The notes beneath the pieces were generated by a model. It made no database searches. It saw only the letters and a list, made by a program, of their open reading frames with translations, and was not told the DNA's origin. The translations under genes and the position numbers were made by a program. Of a stretch of 64,000 bases of DNA, positions 28,641 through 36,176 are shown piece after piece (positions within the stretch are counted from its first letter, which is position 1; each line of letters begins with the position of its first letter). The DNA is from Flavobacterium chilense (GTDB taxonomy: Bacteria > Bacteroidota > Bacteroidia > Flavobacteriales > Flavobacteriaceae), in contig NZ_LSYT01000005.1 in the NCBI RefSeq assembly GCF_001602525.1, forward strand, positions 248,001 through 312,000. Reading direction: 5' to 3'.

Positions 28641-29060
28641 TTATTTTGTTTCTTCTACTTTTACTTTTACAGTATCGGTTTCTATTTCGACTGCATTATT
28701 TAAAGAATCCTGAGCTTTTGCTGACTCAACATTTGCAGAATCGATCGCTTTTTTAATTTCATCTGTATGAGTTGCAACTGCTGATCCAATAGTACCTACA
28801 ATAACCAACATCCAAATAATAACAAATGCTGTTGCTACGATTCCTAAAATCAAACCTGCTTTAGGCATTGTAGTAGAAGCATTTCCTTTTTTTGCCTGAG
28901 ACAATGCAATTGCTCCAAAAATAATAGCAAGAACTCCAAAAAGTATTGCGATGAAACCAAAGCAAGGTATAAATGCCGCTATAGCAGCTACTATTCCTAA
29001 TACTAAAGCTGCAATACCCATTCCCTGGCCTGCATTTGGTGTGTGTAAATCGTTTTCCAT
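28641..29060 (-). CDS. DUF4190-type small membrane protein, paralogue 1
   Basis: 139 aa with two transmembrane segments (about 14-52 hairpin and 66-94). The start NAGQGMGIAALVLGIVAAIAAFIPCFGFIAILFGVLAIIFGAIALSQAKKG and TTMPKAGLILGIVATAF are typical of DUF4190. An extra acidic C-terminal tail (about 95-139) is missing from its two neighbours at 29250 and 29642. Function unknown. Three copies in a row imply tandem duplication. Confidence 0.8.
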   Translation of the reverse strand: MENDLHTPNAGQGMGIAALVLGIVAAIAAFIPCFGFIAILFGVLAIIFGAIALSQAKKGNASTTMPKAGLILGIVATAFVIIWMLVIVGTIGSAVATHTDEIKKAIDSANVESAKAQDSLNNAVEIETDTVKVKVEETK

Positions 29061-29249
29061 AAAGTTTTTTAGTGTTAATTTTTACAAAAATATAAAAACA
29101 CTTAAGCGAACAGGAAAGAATATGTTAAAGTTATTAACAAATAAATTAAAGAGAGATTTCTTGTTATTGGAAAAACTTTGATTTGTAATTTTTATATTAT
29201 CGATACCGATTATTAGTAAAGCATCGAAAAAATCCCTGAATATATTTCT

Positions 29250-29546
29250 CTAATCCCAAAAAGACAGAGCTCCAAAAATAGCCCCAAAAACTAACGTAAG
29301 AATTATTGAAAATACCAATGCAACGATACCTAAAATCAGGCTTATTTTAGGCAATACTTTTGGTGCATTTGCTGTTATTGCTTTATTTAATCCAATCGCA
29401 GCAAAAATTATGGTAAGCAGTGAGGTAATTATTGCAACTATATTTATGCAAGGTATAAAAGCAACTATAATAGAAATTATTCCTAATACTAAAGCTGCGA
29501 TGCTGATGTTTTCACCGGCATTTGATCGTTGTAATTTTTTTTCCAT
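29250..29546 (-). CDS. DUF4190-type small membrane protein, paralogue 2
   Basis: 98 aa, same layout as its neighbours: RSNAGENISIAALVLGIISIIVAFIPC, then a second hydrophobic segment LPKISLILGIVALVFSIILTLVFGAIFG. Cys33 in IPC is kept in all three copies. It lacks the C-terminal tail of paralogue 1. Function unknown. Confidence 0.75.
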   Translation of the reverse strand: MEKKLQRSNAGENISIAALVLGIISIIVAFIPCINIVAIITSLLTIIFAAIGLNKAITANAPKVLPKISLILGIVALVFSIILTLVFGAIFGALSFWD

Positions 29547-29641
29547 TTATTTCCAATCTTAATTACTACAATAATTTATGATATTACTCTTTAGTGTTTT
29601 GAATTAATTCTTTTACAGATAACTTCATTACTATCTCAATT

Positions 29642-29932
29642 TTATCTTACCAAAGATTTGAGAATATCCAGAAAGATTAACATCATCATAATTGATAATA
29701 GTGTCGCCACAATACCTAAAATCAAACCTATTTGAGGTAATGTTTTTGAAGTATTTGCTTTTTTTGCATGAGATAAACCAATGGCTCCAAAAACGATAGC
29801 CAGAATCCCGCCAATTAATGCAAGAGCATCAAAACAAGGGATAAAAGAAGCTATACACGATATTACTCCTAATACTACAGCTGCAATACTAATGCCTTCA
29901 CCTGAATTTGACTGTCGTAAATTATCTTTCAT
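29642..29932 (-). CDS. DUF4190-type small membrane protein, paralogue 3
   Basis: 96 aa, first in transcription order of the three paralogues. QSNSGEGISIAAVVLGVISCIASFIPCFDALALIGGILAIVFGAIGLSHAKK and TLPQIGLILGIVATLLSIMM give the two membrane regions. It starts 17 nt after the DUF3820 gene ends, so the two are probably co-transcribed. Confidence 0.76.
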   Translation of the reverse strand: MKDNLRQSNSGEGISIAAVVLGVISCIASFIPCFDALALIGGILAIVFGAIGLSHAKKANTSKTLPQIGLILGIVATLLSIMMMLIFLDILKSLVR

Positions 29933-29949
29933 GCATTATATTGATTTGA

Positions 29950-30186
29950 TTATTTTAAAGGTGTTGGATATTGTTTTTTGATGTTTCGTATCAATTCTTC
30001 TAATCCATTTAATTTTAGCTCGTAGATTAATTGCAATTGCTGACCTAACTCTCCTTTAGGAAAACCTTTGTTGTGATACCAAACTACATAATATTCAGGA
30101 AGATCAATTAAATAACGTCCTTCGTATTTCCCGAAAGGCATTTTGGTATGGGCTAATTTTATAAGAAGTTTTTTGTCTTGTTCCAT
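29950..30186 (-). CDS. DUF3820 family protein
   Basis: 78 aa, cytoplasmic. LAHTKMPFGKYEGRYLIDLPEYYVVWYHNKGFPKGELGQQLQLIYELKLNGLEELI is the full DUF3820 pattern (MPFGKYKG...LPEEYLLWF). The family is annotated as a putative quorum-sensing-regulated virulence factor in some bacteria, but no mechanism is established. It is the first gene of a run with the DUF4190 genes. A purine-rich inverted repeat lies just upstream (30193-30250). Confidence 0.84.
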   Translation of the reverse strand: MEQDKKLLIKLAHTKMPFGKYEGRYLIDLPEYYVVWYHNKGFPKGELGQQLQLIYELKLNGLEELIRNIKKQYPTPLK

Positions 30187-30200
30187 TTTTTTAAGAAGAA

Positions 30201-30248
30201 AGAAGCAAGATTAAAGAATATAAACTCATTCTTCTTTCTTGCTTCTTG
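30201..30248. repeat. Purine-rich inverted repeat
   Basis: AGAAGCAAGA (30201-30210) pairs with TCTTGCTTCT (30238-30247), with further imperfect pairing on both sides. It lies just upstream of the DUF3820 gene. Confidence 0.5.
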
Positions 30249-30356
30249 TTAGCACAAAGCTATTCTAATTTTTTATTTTTTTACTACAGATTAAAAGAAT
30301 TAAAATGATTTTCTACTCTGTGTGTTTATTACCAGATAGTAACAGGTTTAAATAAT

Positions 30357-30410
30357 TTCGCCACGAATTCATGAATTAGTTTTTAATATAATTCATGAAT
30401 TCGTGGCGAA
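30357..30410. terminator. 22-bp perfect hairpin (CGCCACGAATT-type), possible terminator
   Basis: Arms 30357-30378 and 30389-30410 are perfectly complementary over 22 bp, loop 10 nt. The arm begins TTCGCCACGAATTCATG and resembles the repeat at 14441. It lies 42 nt after the nagB stop on the minus strand. There is no strong U tract, so it may be a mobile palindromic repeat that also acts as a 3' end. Confidence 0.6.
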
Positions 30411-30451
30411 TATTAAAATTTAGAGACTGAGTTATTCAGAACCTTAACAAC

Positions 30452-32380
30452 TTAGTAATGCCATCTCACAAAGGCTTCCATTGCCGCATAAGTTGCCAAA
30501 CCTAATTGTTGGTATAAAGCGGCTGTTTCTGCATTTCGGTCTTCGGCTCTTTGCCAAAATTCTCTTGCGTCAGTTCCCTGAAAAACAACTCCGTCTTTTT
30601 GAGATTGATGTTTGAAAATTCCGTGACGTTTTGCCAACACCTGATCCGGGCTCATTGGCACTGCCATTTCGACTTCGTCAATTCCCCATTCCTGCCATGC
30701 TCCTCGATACAACCATAACCAGCAATCATCCATAAATGATTTTGGTTTTAAAGCTTTTACTGCTTCAAAAATAGCATCCAGACATACTTTATGCGTTCCG
30801 TGTGGATCTGCTAAATCTCCTGCAGCATAGATTTGATGTGGTTTAATTTTTTCTATTAAATCCATTGTTAGTTGAATATCCTCTGGTCCGATTGGTTTTT
30901 TCTCAATTGTTCCGGTTTCATAAAATGGTAATTCCATAAAATGAATCTGATCATCATTTAAACCAACAAAATGACTGGTTGCTCTTGCTTCTCCTTTTCT
31001 GATTAATCCTTTAATGTAACGAACTTCTGGAATATCAATTTCACTATTCTTTTTGTTCTCTAAAAAGGTTTGTGCTTTTTGATAGATATTATCTGCTTCA
31101 GCACTTTTGATTCCGAATTTTTCATTGTAATCAATTACGAATCTTGCAAAACGCAACGCTTCATCATCCGCTACAGCGATATTTCCAGAGGTTTGATACG
31201 CTACGTGAACTTCATGGCCCTGCTCCTGCAAACGCATAAAAGTTCCTCCCATACTGATAATATCATCATCCGGATGCGGACTAAAAATCAATACACGTTT
31301 TTTTGCAGGTTCTGCTCTTTCAGGACGATTGGTGTCATCAGAATTGGGTTTTCCTCCCGGCCAGCCTGTAATTGTATTTTGTAATTTATTGAATATTTTA
31401 ATATTGATGTCGTAAGCCGGACCTGAATCTGCCAATAAATCGCTCATTCCGTTTTCGATATAATCAGCATCGGTAAGCATTAAAATTGGTTTTTTAAGAT
31501 CTAGTGCCAATCCTAAAACTGCTTTTCTGATTAATTTATCTGTCCAGATAATTTTCTCTACTAACCATGGTTTGTTAATTCTGGTTAGTTTTGAGGAAGC
31601 TTCTTTATCTAAAACAAAAACAGCATTGTTATGCTCCTGCAAAAATGAAGCTGGAACCCTGTTTGTAACTTCATCTTCAACAGATTTTTTTACAATATTT
31701 GATTTTCCTTCTCCCCAGGCCAATAAAATAACCTGTTTGGCTTCCATAATTTTTTTAACTCCAAGGGTAATAGCGGTTCTTGGCGTATTGCTTAATCCAA
31801 AGAAATCTTTACTTGCTGCTACTCTTGTAATATGATCCAGCGCCACTAAACGTGTTTTTGAATTTTGAAGAGATCCGGATTCGTTAAAACCTATATGTCC
31901 GTTTCCTCCAATTCCCAGGATTTGTAAATCGATTCCGCCCAAAGCTTCAATTTTAGCTTCATAATTATGGCAATAATCCGCGATTTGTTCTTTGGTTAAA
32001 AGTCCGTCTGGTACATGAGCGTTTTCAGGTAAAATATCGACATGATCAAACAACAATTCTTTCATGAAACGAACATAACTGTTGATTGAATTAGGTTCCA
32101 TTGGATAATATTCATCCAGATTAAAACTGATTACGTTTTTAAAACTCAAGCCTTCTTCTTTATGCAAACGAACTAGTTCTGCATATAATCCTTTTGGAGA
32201 AGAACCGGTTGCCAAGCCCAGAATACATGGTTTATTTTCTTTTTGCTTGGATTGAATTAAAGCTGCAATTTCCTGCGCTACGGCTTTTGAAGCATCGCCG
32301 GAATTTTCGAAAACAACGGTATTGATGTTTTCAAATCGTTTTTCAAAACCTGTCGCTTTGTCTATTTTACTTTTTAACAT
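30452..32380 (-). CDS. nagB: Glucosamine-6-phosphate deaminase fused to a PIG-L deacetylase-like domain
   Basis: 642 aa. Residues about 15-290 are a NagB domain: ATGSSPKGLY (phosphate loop), FNLDEYYP with Asp89, GIGGNGHIGFNE (156-167) with His162, and GKSNIVKKSV. Residues about 362-540 resemble PIG-L/LmbE deacetylases, with SPHPDDD (367-373) and DPHGTHKVC for zinc binding. The fusion is common in Bacteroidota. The NagB half converts GlcN-6-P to Fru-6-P and ammonia; the PIG-L half may remove an acyl group from an amino sugar. Last gene of the MFS-nagB unit, 25 nt after the transporter. Confidence 0.92.
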   Translation of the reverse strand: MLKSKIDKATGFEKRFENINTVVFENSGDASKAVAQEIAALIQSKQKENKPCILGLATGSSPKGLYAELVRLHKEEGLSFKNVISFNLDEYYPMEPNSINSYVRFMKELLFDHVDILPENAHVPDGLLTKEQIADYCHNYEAKIEALGGIDLQILGIGGNGHIGFNESGSLQNSKTRLVALDHITRVAASKDFFGLSNTPRTAITLGVKKIMEAKQVILLAWGEGKSNIVKKSVEDEVTNRVPASFLQEHNNAVFVLDKEASSKLTRINKPWLVEKIIWTDKLIRKAVLGLALDLKKPILMLTDADYIENGMSDLLADSGPAYDINIKIFNKLQNTITGWPGGKPNSDDTNRPERAEPAKKRVLIFSPHPDDDIISMGGTFMRLQEQGHEVHVAYQTSGNIAVADDEALRFARFVIDYNEKFGIKSAEADNIYQKAQTFLENKKNSEIDIPEVRYIKGLIRKGEARATSHFVGLNDDQIHFMELPFYETGTIEKKPIGPEDIQLTMDLIEKIKPHQIYAAGDLADPHGTHKVCLDAIFEAVKALKPKSFMDDCWLWLYRGAWQEWGIDEVEMAVPMSPDQVLAKRHGIFKHQSQKDGVVFQGTDAREFWQRAEDRNAETAALYQQLGLATYAAMEAFVRWHY

Positions 32381-32405
32381 GATATAGTTTTTTTTAATTC
32401 CTCTC

Positions 32406-33785
32406 TTAAATTTTCCAACTTCGGTATTTATGACCTTTTATAGCATAAAAAAGAATCATGGCATACGATGGCAATAACATTAAATAAGCAATCTGATTTC
32501 CGCTTTTTGAAGTTTCAACCGTTCCGTTTGCGATATTTAATGCGTTTATATTTTCTGTGATCAATCCGTAGAACAAAGGAAATATTGCTCCTCCAATAAT
32601 TCCCATAATCAAAATTGCACTTCCTATTTTTGTATATCCTCCTAAATCTTCTAATGCCATTGGCCATATTGCGGGCCAGCATAATGCATTTGCTAATCCT
32701 AATAATGCTACTAAAAGTATTACAACCGGCAAACTTGGAATACCGGGTAACTGAACCGTTATTTTTGGCGAAATCAATACGATTACCAATACTAAGATTA
32801 AACCTAAAATTCCGGATGCTTTTAAAGCCGTTACCTGCGAAATATATTTTGGGATTAATGTGATTCCTAAAATATATCCTACTACCATTGCCGACATGGT
32901 GAAAGAAGTCAATTTTAAATAAAAATTTCCTTCGGTTCCATATACTCCTAATTCTTTTCCGAAAGCTCCAATCGAATCTCCGGCTAAAACTTCGGCAGCT
33001 AAATACAGCATTAAAGTAATTACTCCTAAAACCAATTGCGGGCGTCTGAAAGCATTTCTGACTTGTTTAAAAATGCTTAAATGTGATACATTTCCACCTT
33101 CATCCAAATCGATTTCAGGAAGCGGGGAAAGCTTTACCAGCAACGCCAAAACCATTATAATCAATCCCATATAAAGGTAAGGTCTTTGCAATTGTAATGC
33201 AAGAGAATTTAAAGCATTTGATTTTGAAACTGAATCCAATAATGCGATTTTATCTGCGGTAAACTCCTGCATATTTGACAACACTAAAGCCGTTAAGATA
33301 AGCGGCGCTAAAAATCCTGCAAGTTTATTGGCAATTCCCAGAACACTAATCCTGGCAGCAGCACTTTCTCTTGGACCAATAACTACTACATAAGGATTTG
33401 ATGCTGTTTGTAAAATCGCCAAACCGGTTCCCATTACAAATAAAGCTATTAAAAACAATAAAAAAGTTCGGCTTTCGGCAGCCGGATAAAACATAAAAGC
33501 ACCGGCAGCAATGATTAATAAGCCTAATGAAATACCATTTTTATACCCTACTTTTTCAATTACCCATGATGATGGAACTGCCATGACAAAATAGGCAATA
33601 TAAAAAGCAAATGTTACAAAATACGCCTGAGAAGAGGTTAACTCACACGCTAATTGAAAAAATGGAATTAACGGTCCGTTGAGCCAGGTTACAAAACCCA
33701 GAATAAAAAATAATGCAGTTAAGATTATCATCGGAATAATGGTACTCCTTTTCTCTATATGTAATGCACTTTCAATGTTTGACAT
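32406..33785 (-). CDS. MFS sugar transporter (FHS family, FucP/NagP-like)
   Basis: 459 aa, about 12 transmembrane helices. The pattern LFFILGFVTWLNGPLIPFFQLACEL, SSWVIEKVGYKNGI and GLAILQTASNPYVVVIGP (with Asn-Pro) matches the fucose/galactose/glucose and N-acetylglucosamine permeases of the FHS family. An inner-membrane proton symporter for a monosaccharide, here probably an amino sugar given the neighbour nagB. A separate promoter with an overlapping palindrome lies upstream (33872-33904). Confidence 0.88.
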   Translation of the reverse strand: MSNIESALHIEKRSTIIPMIILTALFFILGFVTWLNGPLIPFFQLACELTSSQAYFVTFAFYIAYFVMAVPSSWVIEKVGYKNGISLGLLIIAAGAFMFYPAAESRTFLLFLIALFVMGTGLAILQTASNPYVVVIGPRESAAARISVLGIANKLAGFLAPLILTALVLSNMQEFTADKIALLDSVSKSNALNSLALQLQRPYLYMGLIIMVLALLVKLSPLPEIDLDEGGNVSHLSIFKQVRNAFRRPQLVLGVITLMLYLAAEVLAGDSIGAFGKELGVYGTEGNFYLKLTSFTMSAMVVGYILGITLIPKYISQVTALKASGILGLILVLVIVLISPKITVQLPGIPSLPVVILLVALLGLANALCWPAIWPMALEDLGGYTKIGSAILIMGIIGGAIFPLFYGLITENINALNIANGTVETSKSGNQIAYLMLLPSYAMILFYAIKGHKYRSWKI

Positions 33786-33871
33786 AATACTTTTGGTTGA
33801 TTGTTAATAGATTAGTTATTTTTTATCCATCTAAAATAACATCAACACTTTTGTAATTATTTTGCAATTTT

Positions 33872-33904
33872 TACGCAAATATATGCGTATTTTTTGCAAT
33901 TCAA
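33872..33904 (-). promoter_or_regulatory. Internal promoter of MFS-nagB with overlapping palindrome
   Basis: On the minus strand TTG (33904-33902), an 18-nt spacer and TATATTTG (33883-33876) fit the Flavobacterium promoter. The -7 box lies inside a TACGCA-N6-TGCGTA palindrome (33872-33889), a candidate operator different from the LacI-type sites. Leader to the ATG about 85 nt. Confidence 0.6.
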
Positions 33905-33968
33905 AGCAAAAGTACTTTAATAAGTTGTACTTATCCGTAAATTAGATATCAAATTTTTGTTAATTTTT

Positions 33969-34844
33969 TTAAACGTTCCAGTCTAAAACCGGATAGTATT
34001 GTTGCAAATATTTTTTAACATCAGCAATATCTTCTTTAGCTGTTAAATCCGGAACATGTTCTGAAAACGGAATTCCTAATGTAGTATTGGGATGTTCTTT
34101 TACGGCGTTTAAAAGCACGGTTGGTAATTCTTTTTCATCTCTTTCAGGATGAACAGGACAATTTTTAAGATGTGTGTACAAAGTACTTCCGTTAAACTTG
34201 AAAGCGTTCATACTCACTCTTATTTTACCTTCAATATCTTTGTAATCAGCTAAAACTTCAGGCGAAGGCTTTTCGAGAATATCCAGTAATTGATTGTTTA
34301 AATCTAATTTAGCAATTGCAAAACGTGAAATTCTTTCTGAAGGAAATTCTAAAGCATCACGGTCATAAGCAATAAAAGCATTTGGACTACTGGTTTCTCT
34401 CAATGCCAATAATGCTGCTGCCGAATATAAATTATCGCTGTTACAAACCGAATATTGTTGGGAATTTAGCTCCGGAAATTGCTCAACTGCCTGAAACAAA
34501 GCGTCGGCAGTACCAAATGGCTTTACTCTTCCTTCCGGAATATATTGTACTGCAAATGAGATATTAAGTCCATGAAAATCATTATTGGTATTTTGATTTC
34601 CGTAGAACTCTTTAAAAAGTTCGCCTTGTTCTCCAATAATAATATAGATATTTTTATATCCTGCTTTTTTAGCATTCAGTAAAAGATAATCTAACAGAGG
34701 TCTTCCGCTTGTTCCTACTCCAATCAGTCCTTTGCTTCTTTCGTTTGCCTGAGCTATTTCTTCTGCAGATAAATTATCTGTAACGGTTTCTTTTTTCATG
34801 CGGGATGATGCTCCGCCCGCCAAAATAACTAAATTATTATGCAT
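33969..34844 (-). CDS. Sugar-1-phosphate nucleotidyltransferase
   Basis: 291 aa from the ATG at 34844 (MHNNLVILAGGASSRMKKE); an in-frame start 42 nt upstream would overlap the kinase gene. LAGGASSRM is the nucleotide-binding glycine-rich loop of NTP_transferase proteins. GVGTSGRPLLDYLLLNAKKAG, FGTADAL and VCNSDNLYS supply the sugar-phosphate and metal sites. It probably makes an NDP-sugar from the sugar-1-phosphate formed by the GHMP kinase, which ends 10 nt upstream. The nucleotide and sugar cannot be named from sequence. Confidence 0.82.
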   Translation of the reverse strand: MHNNLVILAGGASSRMKKETVTDNLSAEEIAQANERSKGLIGVGTSGRPLLDYLLLNAKKAGYKNIYIIIGEQGELFKEFYGNQNTNNDFHGLNISFAVQYIPEGRVKPFGTADALFQAVEQFPELNSQQYSVCNSDNLYSAAALLALRETSSPNAFIAYDRDALEFPSERISRFAIAKLDLNNQLLDILEKPSPEVLADYKDIEGKIRVSMNAFKFNGSTLYTHLKNCPVHPERDEKELPTVLLNAVKEHPNTTLGIPFSEHVPDLTAKEDIADVKKYLQQYYPVLDWNV

Positions 34845-34854
34845 GTTTTGCTTT

Positions 34855-35946
34855 TTAAATTTCAATGTTTTCAATAATTCGCACACCCGGATCTACATCT
34901 ACGGCATAAGCTTCCAGAGCTCCTGCTTCTAAAATAGCAGCTATAACCTGATCTTCTTTTGCAGGATCAGCAATCACAACAATACTTCCGCCACCTCCTG
35001 AACCTACAATTTTGGCTCCGTAAGCTCCTGCTTTTAAGGCTGCGTTGATCATATTATCAATTAAGGGAACTGTAATTTTTAATAAATCACGCAAAACTTC
35101 ATGATGCTGATTCATTAATGCTCCAATTTTTTTAAGATCTAAAACAGGCTTTTCAAATTCTTTTAAAGCTTCTTTGGTGTAATGATAATTTTTTAAGGCT
35201 GCTTCAAAAAACGGAATCAATCGATCCGGCAAACAATTTCTATATTTATCAATATCTTCAATTTGAGAGGTATTAAGATCAAATTCAGGAAAATTTTGTT
35301 TGACAATACCTATCGACATCAAGGCATTTCCTTTTATTTCACCAATTAAGCCAATGGTTTCTTTTGGAACTCCGGAAACTCCGGTGATTAACCCTTTTAG
35401 TCCCGTTCCGATAATTTCGTATGAAAAAGGCTCTTTGGTATTGATATACACAATATTGCCTACACCAATACTAAAATGATCCATCATTCCGCCCGGTTCT
35501 CCGTGTTCCAAAACTTCAGATTCATATCCTATTTTTGAAATGAATTCAGGCGTAACTTCCTGATCGACTCCAAAAGCTTCAATCAAAAAGCGAATCCATG
35601 CCATTAATAAAGCGGATGAGCTTGACGTTCCTGAATTAATTGGAATATTTCCTGTGATGGTTATATTATATCCCACTTTTGGCACACAACCATATCTGCG
35701 TAATACACGCATTGACGAAGCAAAATAATCACGGGATTCTAAAGTTTCAAAAGTAGCATCGATAGGAATCTTGCGAACTTCGTTGATATCGACCATATTC
35801 AGAACAAAAGTTCTGGTATCATTTTGTTCGGCGGTTAATTTTATATCTCGATCGATTGCACAGGCAATAACCGGCAATCCTAAATAATCCTGATGATCTC
35901 CAAAGAGACATGTCCGGCCTGGGGCTAATGAAGTAATTTTTTTCAC
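34855..35946 (-). CDS. GHMP kinase (galactokinase/N-acetylhexosamine kinase-like)
   Basis: 363 aa. Motif 1 APGRTCLFGDHQDYLGLPV resembles the galactokinase signature (GRTNLIGEHTDY). Motif 2 INSGTSSSSALLMAW is the ATP loop. Motif 3 KIVGSGGGGSIVVI is near the C-terminus. The GHMP family phosphorylates sugars at C1 or other alcohols. With the nucleotidyltransferase next to it, anomeric phosphorylation of an imported hexose or N-acetylhexosamine is the likely job. It is transcribed from the promoter-operator module at 36035-36118 and is the first gene of the left arm of the regulon. Confidence 0.85.
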   Translation of the reverse strand: MKKITSLAPGRTCLFGDHQDYLGLPVIACAIDRDIKLTAEQNDTRTFVLNMVDINEVRKIPIDATFETLESRDYFASSMRVLRRYGCVPKVGYNITITGNIPINSGTSSSSALLMAWIRFLIEAFGVDQEVTPEFISKIGYESEVLEHGEPGGMMDHFSIGVGNIVYINTKEPFSYEIIGTGLKGLITGVSGVPKETIGLIGEIKGNALMSIGIVKQNFPEFDLNTSQIEDIDKYRNCLPDRLIPFFEAALKNYHYTKEALKEFEKPVLDLKKIGALMNQHHEVLRDLLKITVPLIDNMINAALKAGAYGAKIVGSGGGGSIVVIADPAKEDQVIAAILEAGALEAYAVDVDPGVRIIENIEI

Positions 35947-36035
35947 TTAAAATTTTTATAATAAAACATTGCAAAACAATAAATTACAATGTAAACAGGT
36001 TAAGAATTTAATTTATTTTTTTGGTTTTGATTCTA

Positions 36036-36066
36036 CGAAACTATATATTATATTTCTATTAAACAA
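36036..36066 (-). promoter_or_regulatory. Promoter of the kinase operon (module copy A)
   Basis: On the minus strand TTG (36066-36064), a 20-nt spacer and TAGTTTCG (36043-36036), one mismatch from TAnnTTTG. The same TTG-N20-TAGTTTCG is found upstream of susC at 38522-38552, within a longer near-identical stretch. Confidence 0.7.
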
Positions 36067-36081
36067 GAAAAAATCTAAAAA

Positions 36082-36095
36082 TGTGCTCGAACACA
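36082..36095. promoter_or_regulatory. LacI-type operator O1
   Basis: TGTGCTCGAACACA, an imperfect 14-bp palindrome centred on a CG step, as is usual for LacI-family operators. Its edge is 15 nt upstream of the kinase -33 box. Confidence 0.7.
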
Positions 36096-36104
36096 CTAAA
36101 TAAA

Positions 36105-36118
36105 TGTTCTCGAGCACA
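36105..36118. promoter_or_regulatory. LacI-type operator O2
   Basis: TGTTCTCGAGCACA, 23 bp from O1 start to start and in the same style. It is also about 60-66 nt upstream of the lacI-family gene start, so it may control that gene too. Confidence 0.7.
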
Positions 36119-36163
36119 CTAAATAATTCTTTGACCATTTTTAAATAATTAAATCAAAGTTTC

Positions 36164-36171
36164 TATATTTG
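36164..36171 (+). promoter_or_regulatory. Candidate -7 box of the LacI-family gene
   Basis: TATATTTG matches TAnnTTTG but ends only 5 nt before the ATG at 36177, implying a leaderless or near-leaderless transcript. A TTTG at 36130-36133 is 30 nt away, longer than the usual spacer. Confidence 0.4.
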
Positions 36172-36176
36172 CTCGT

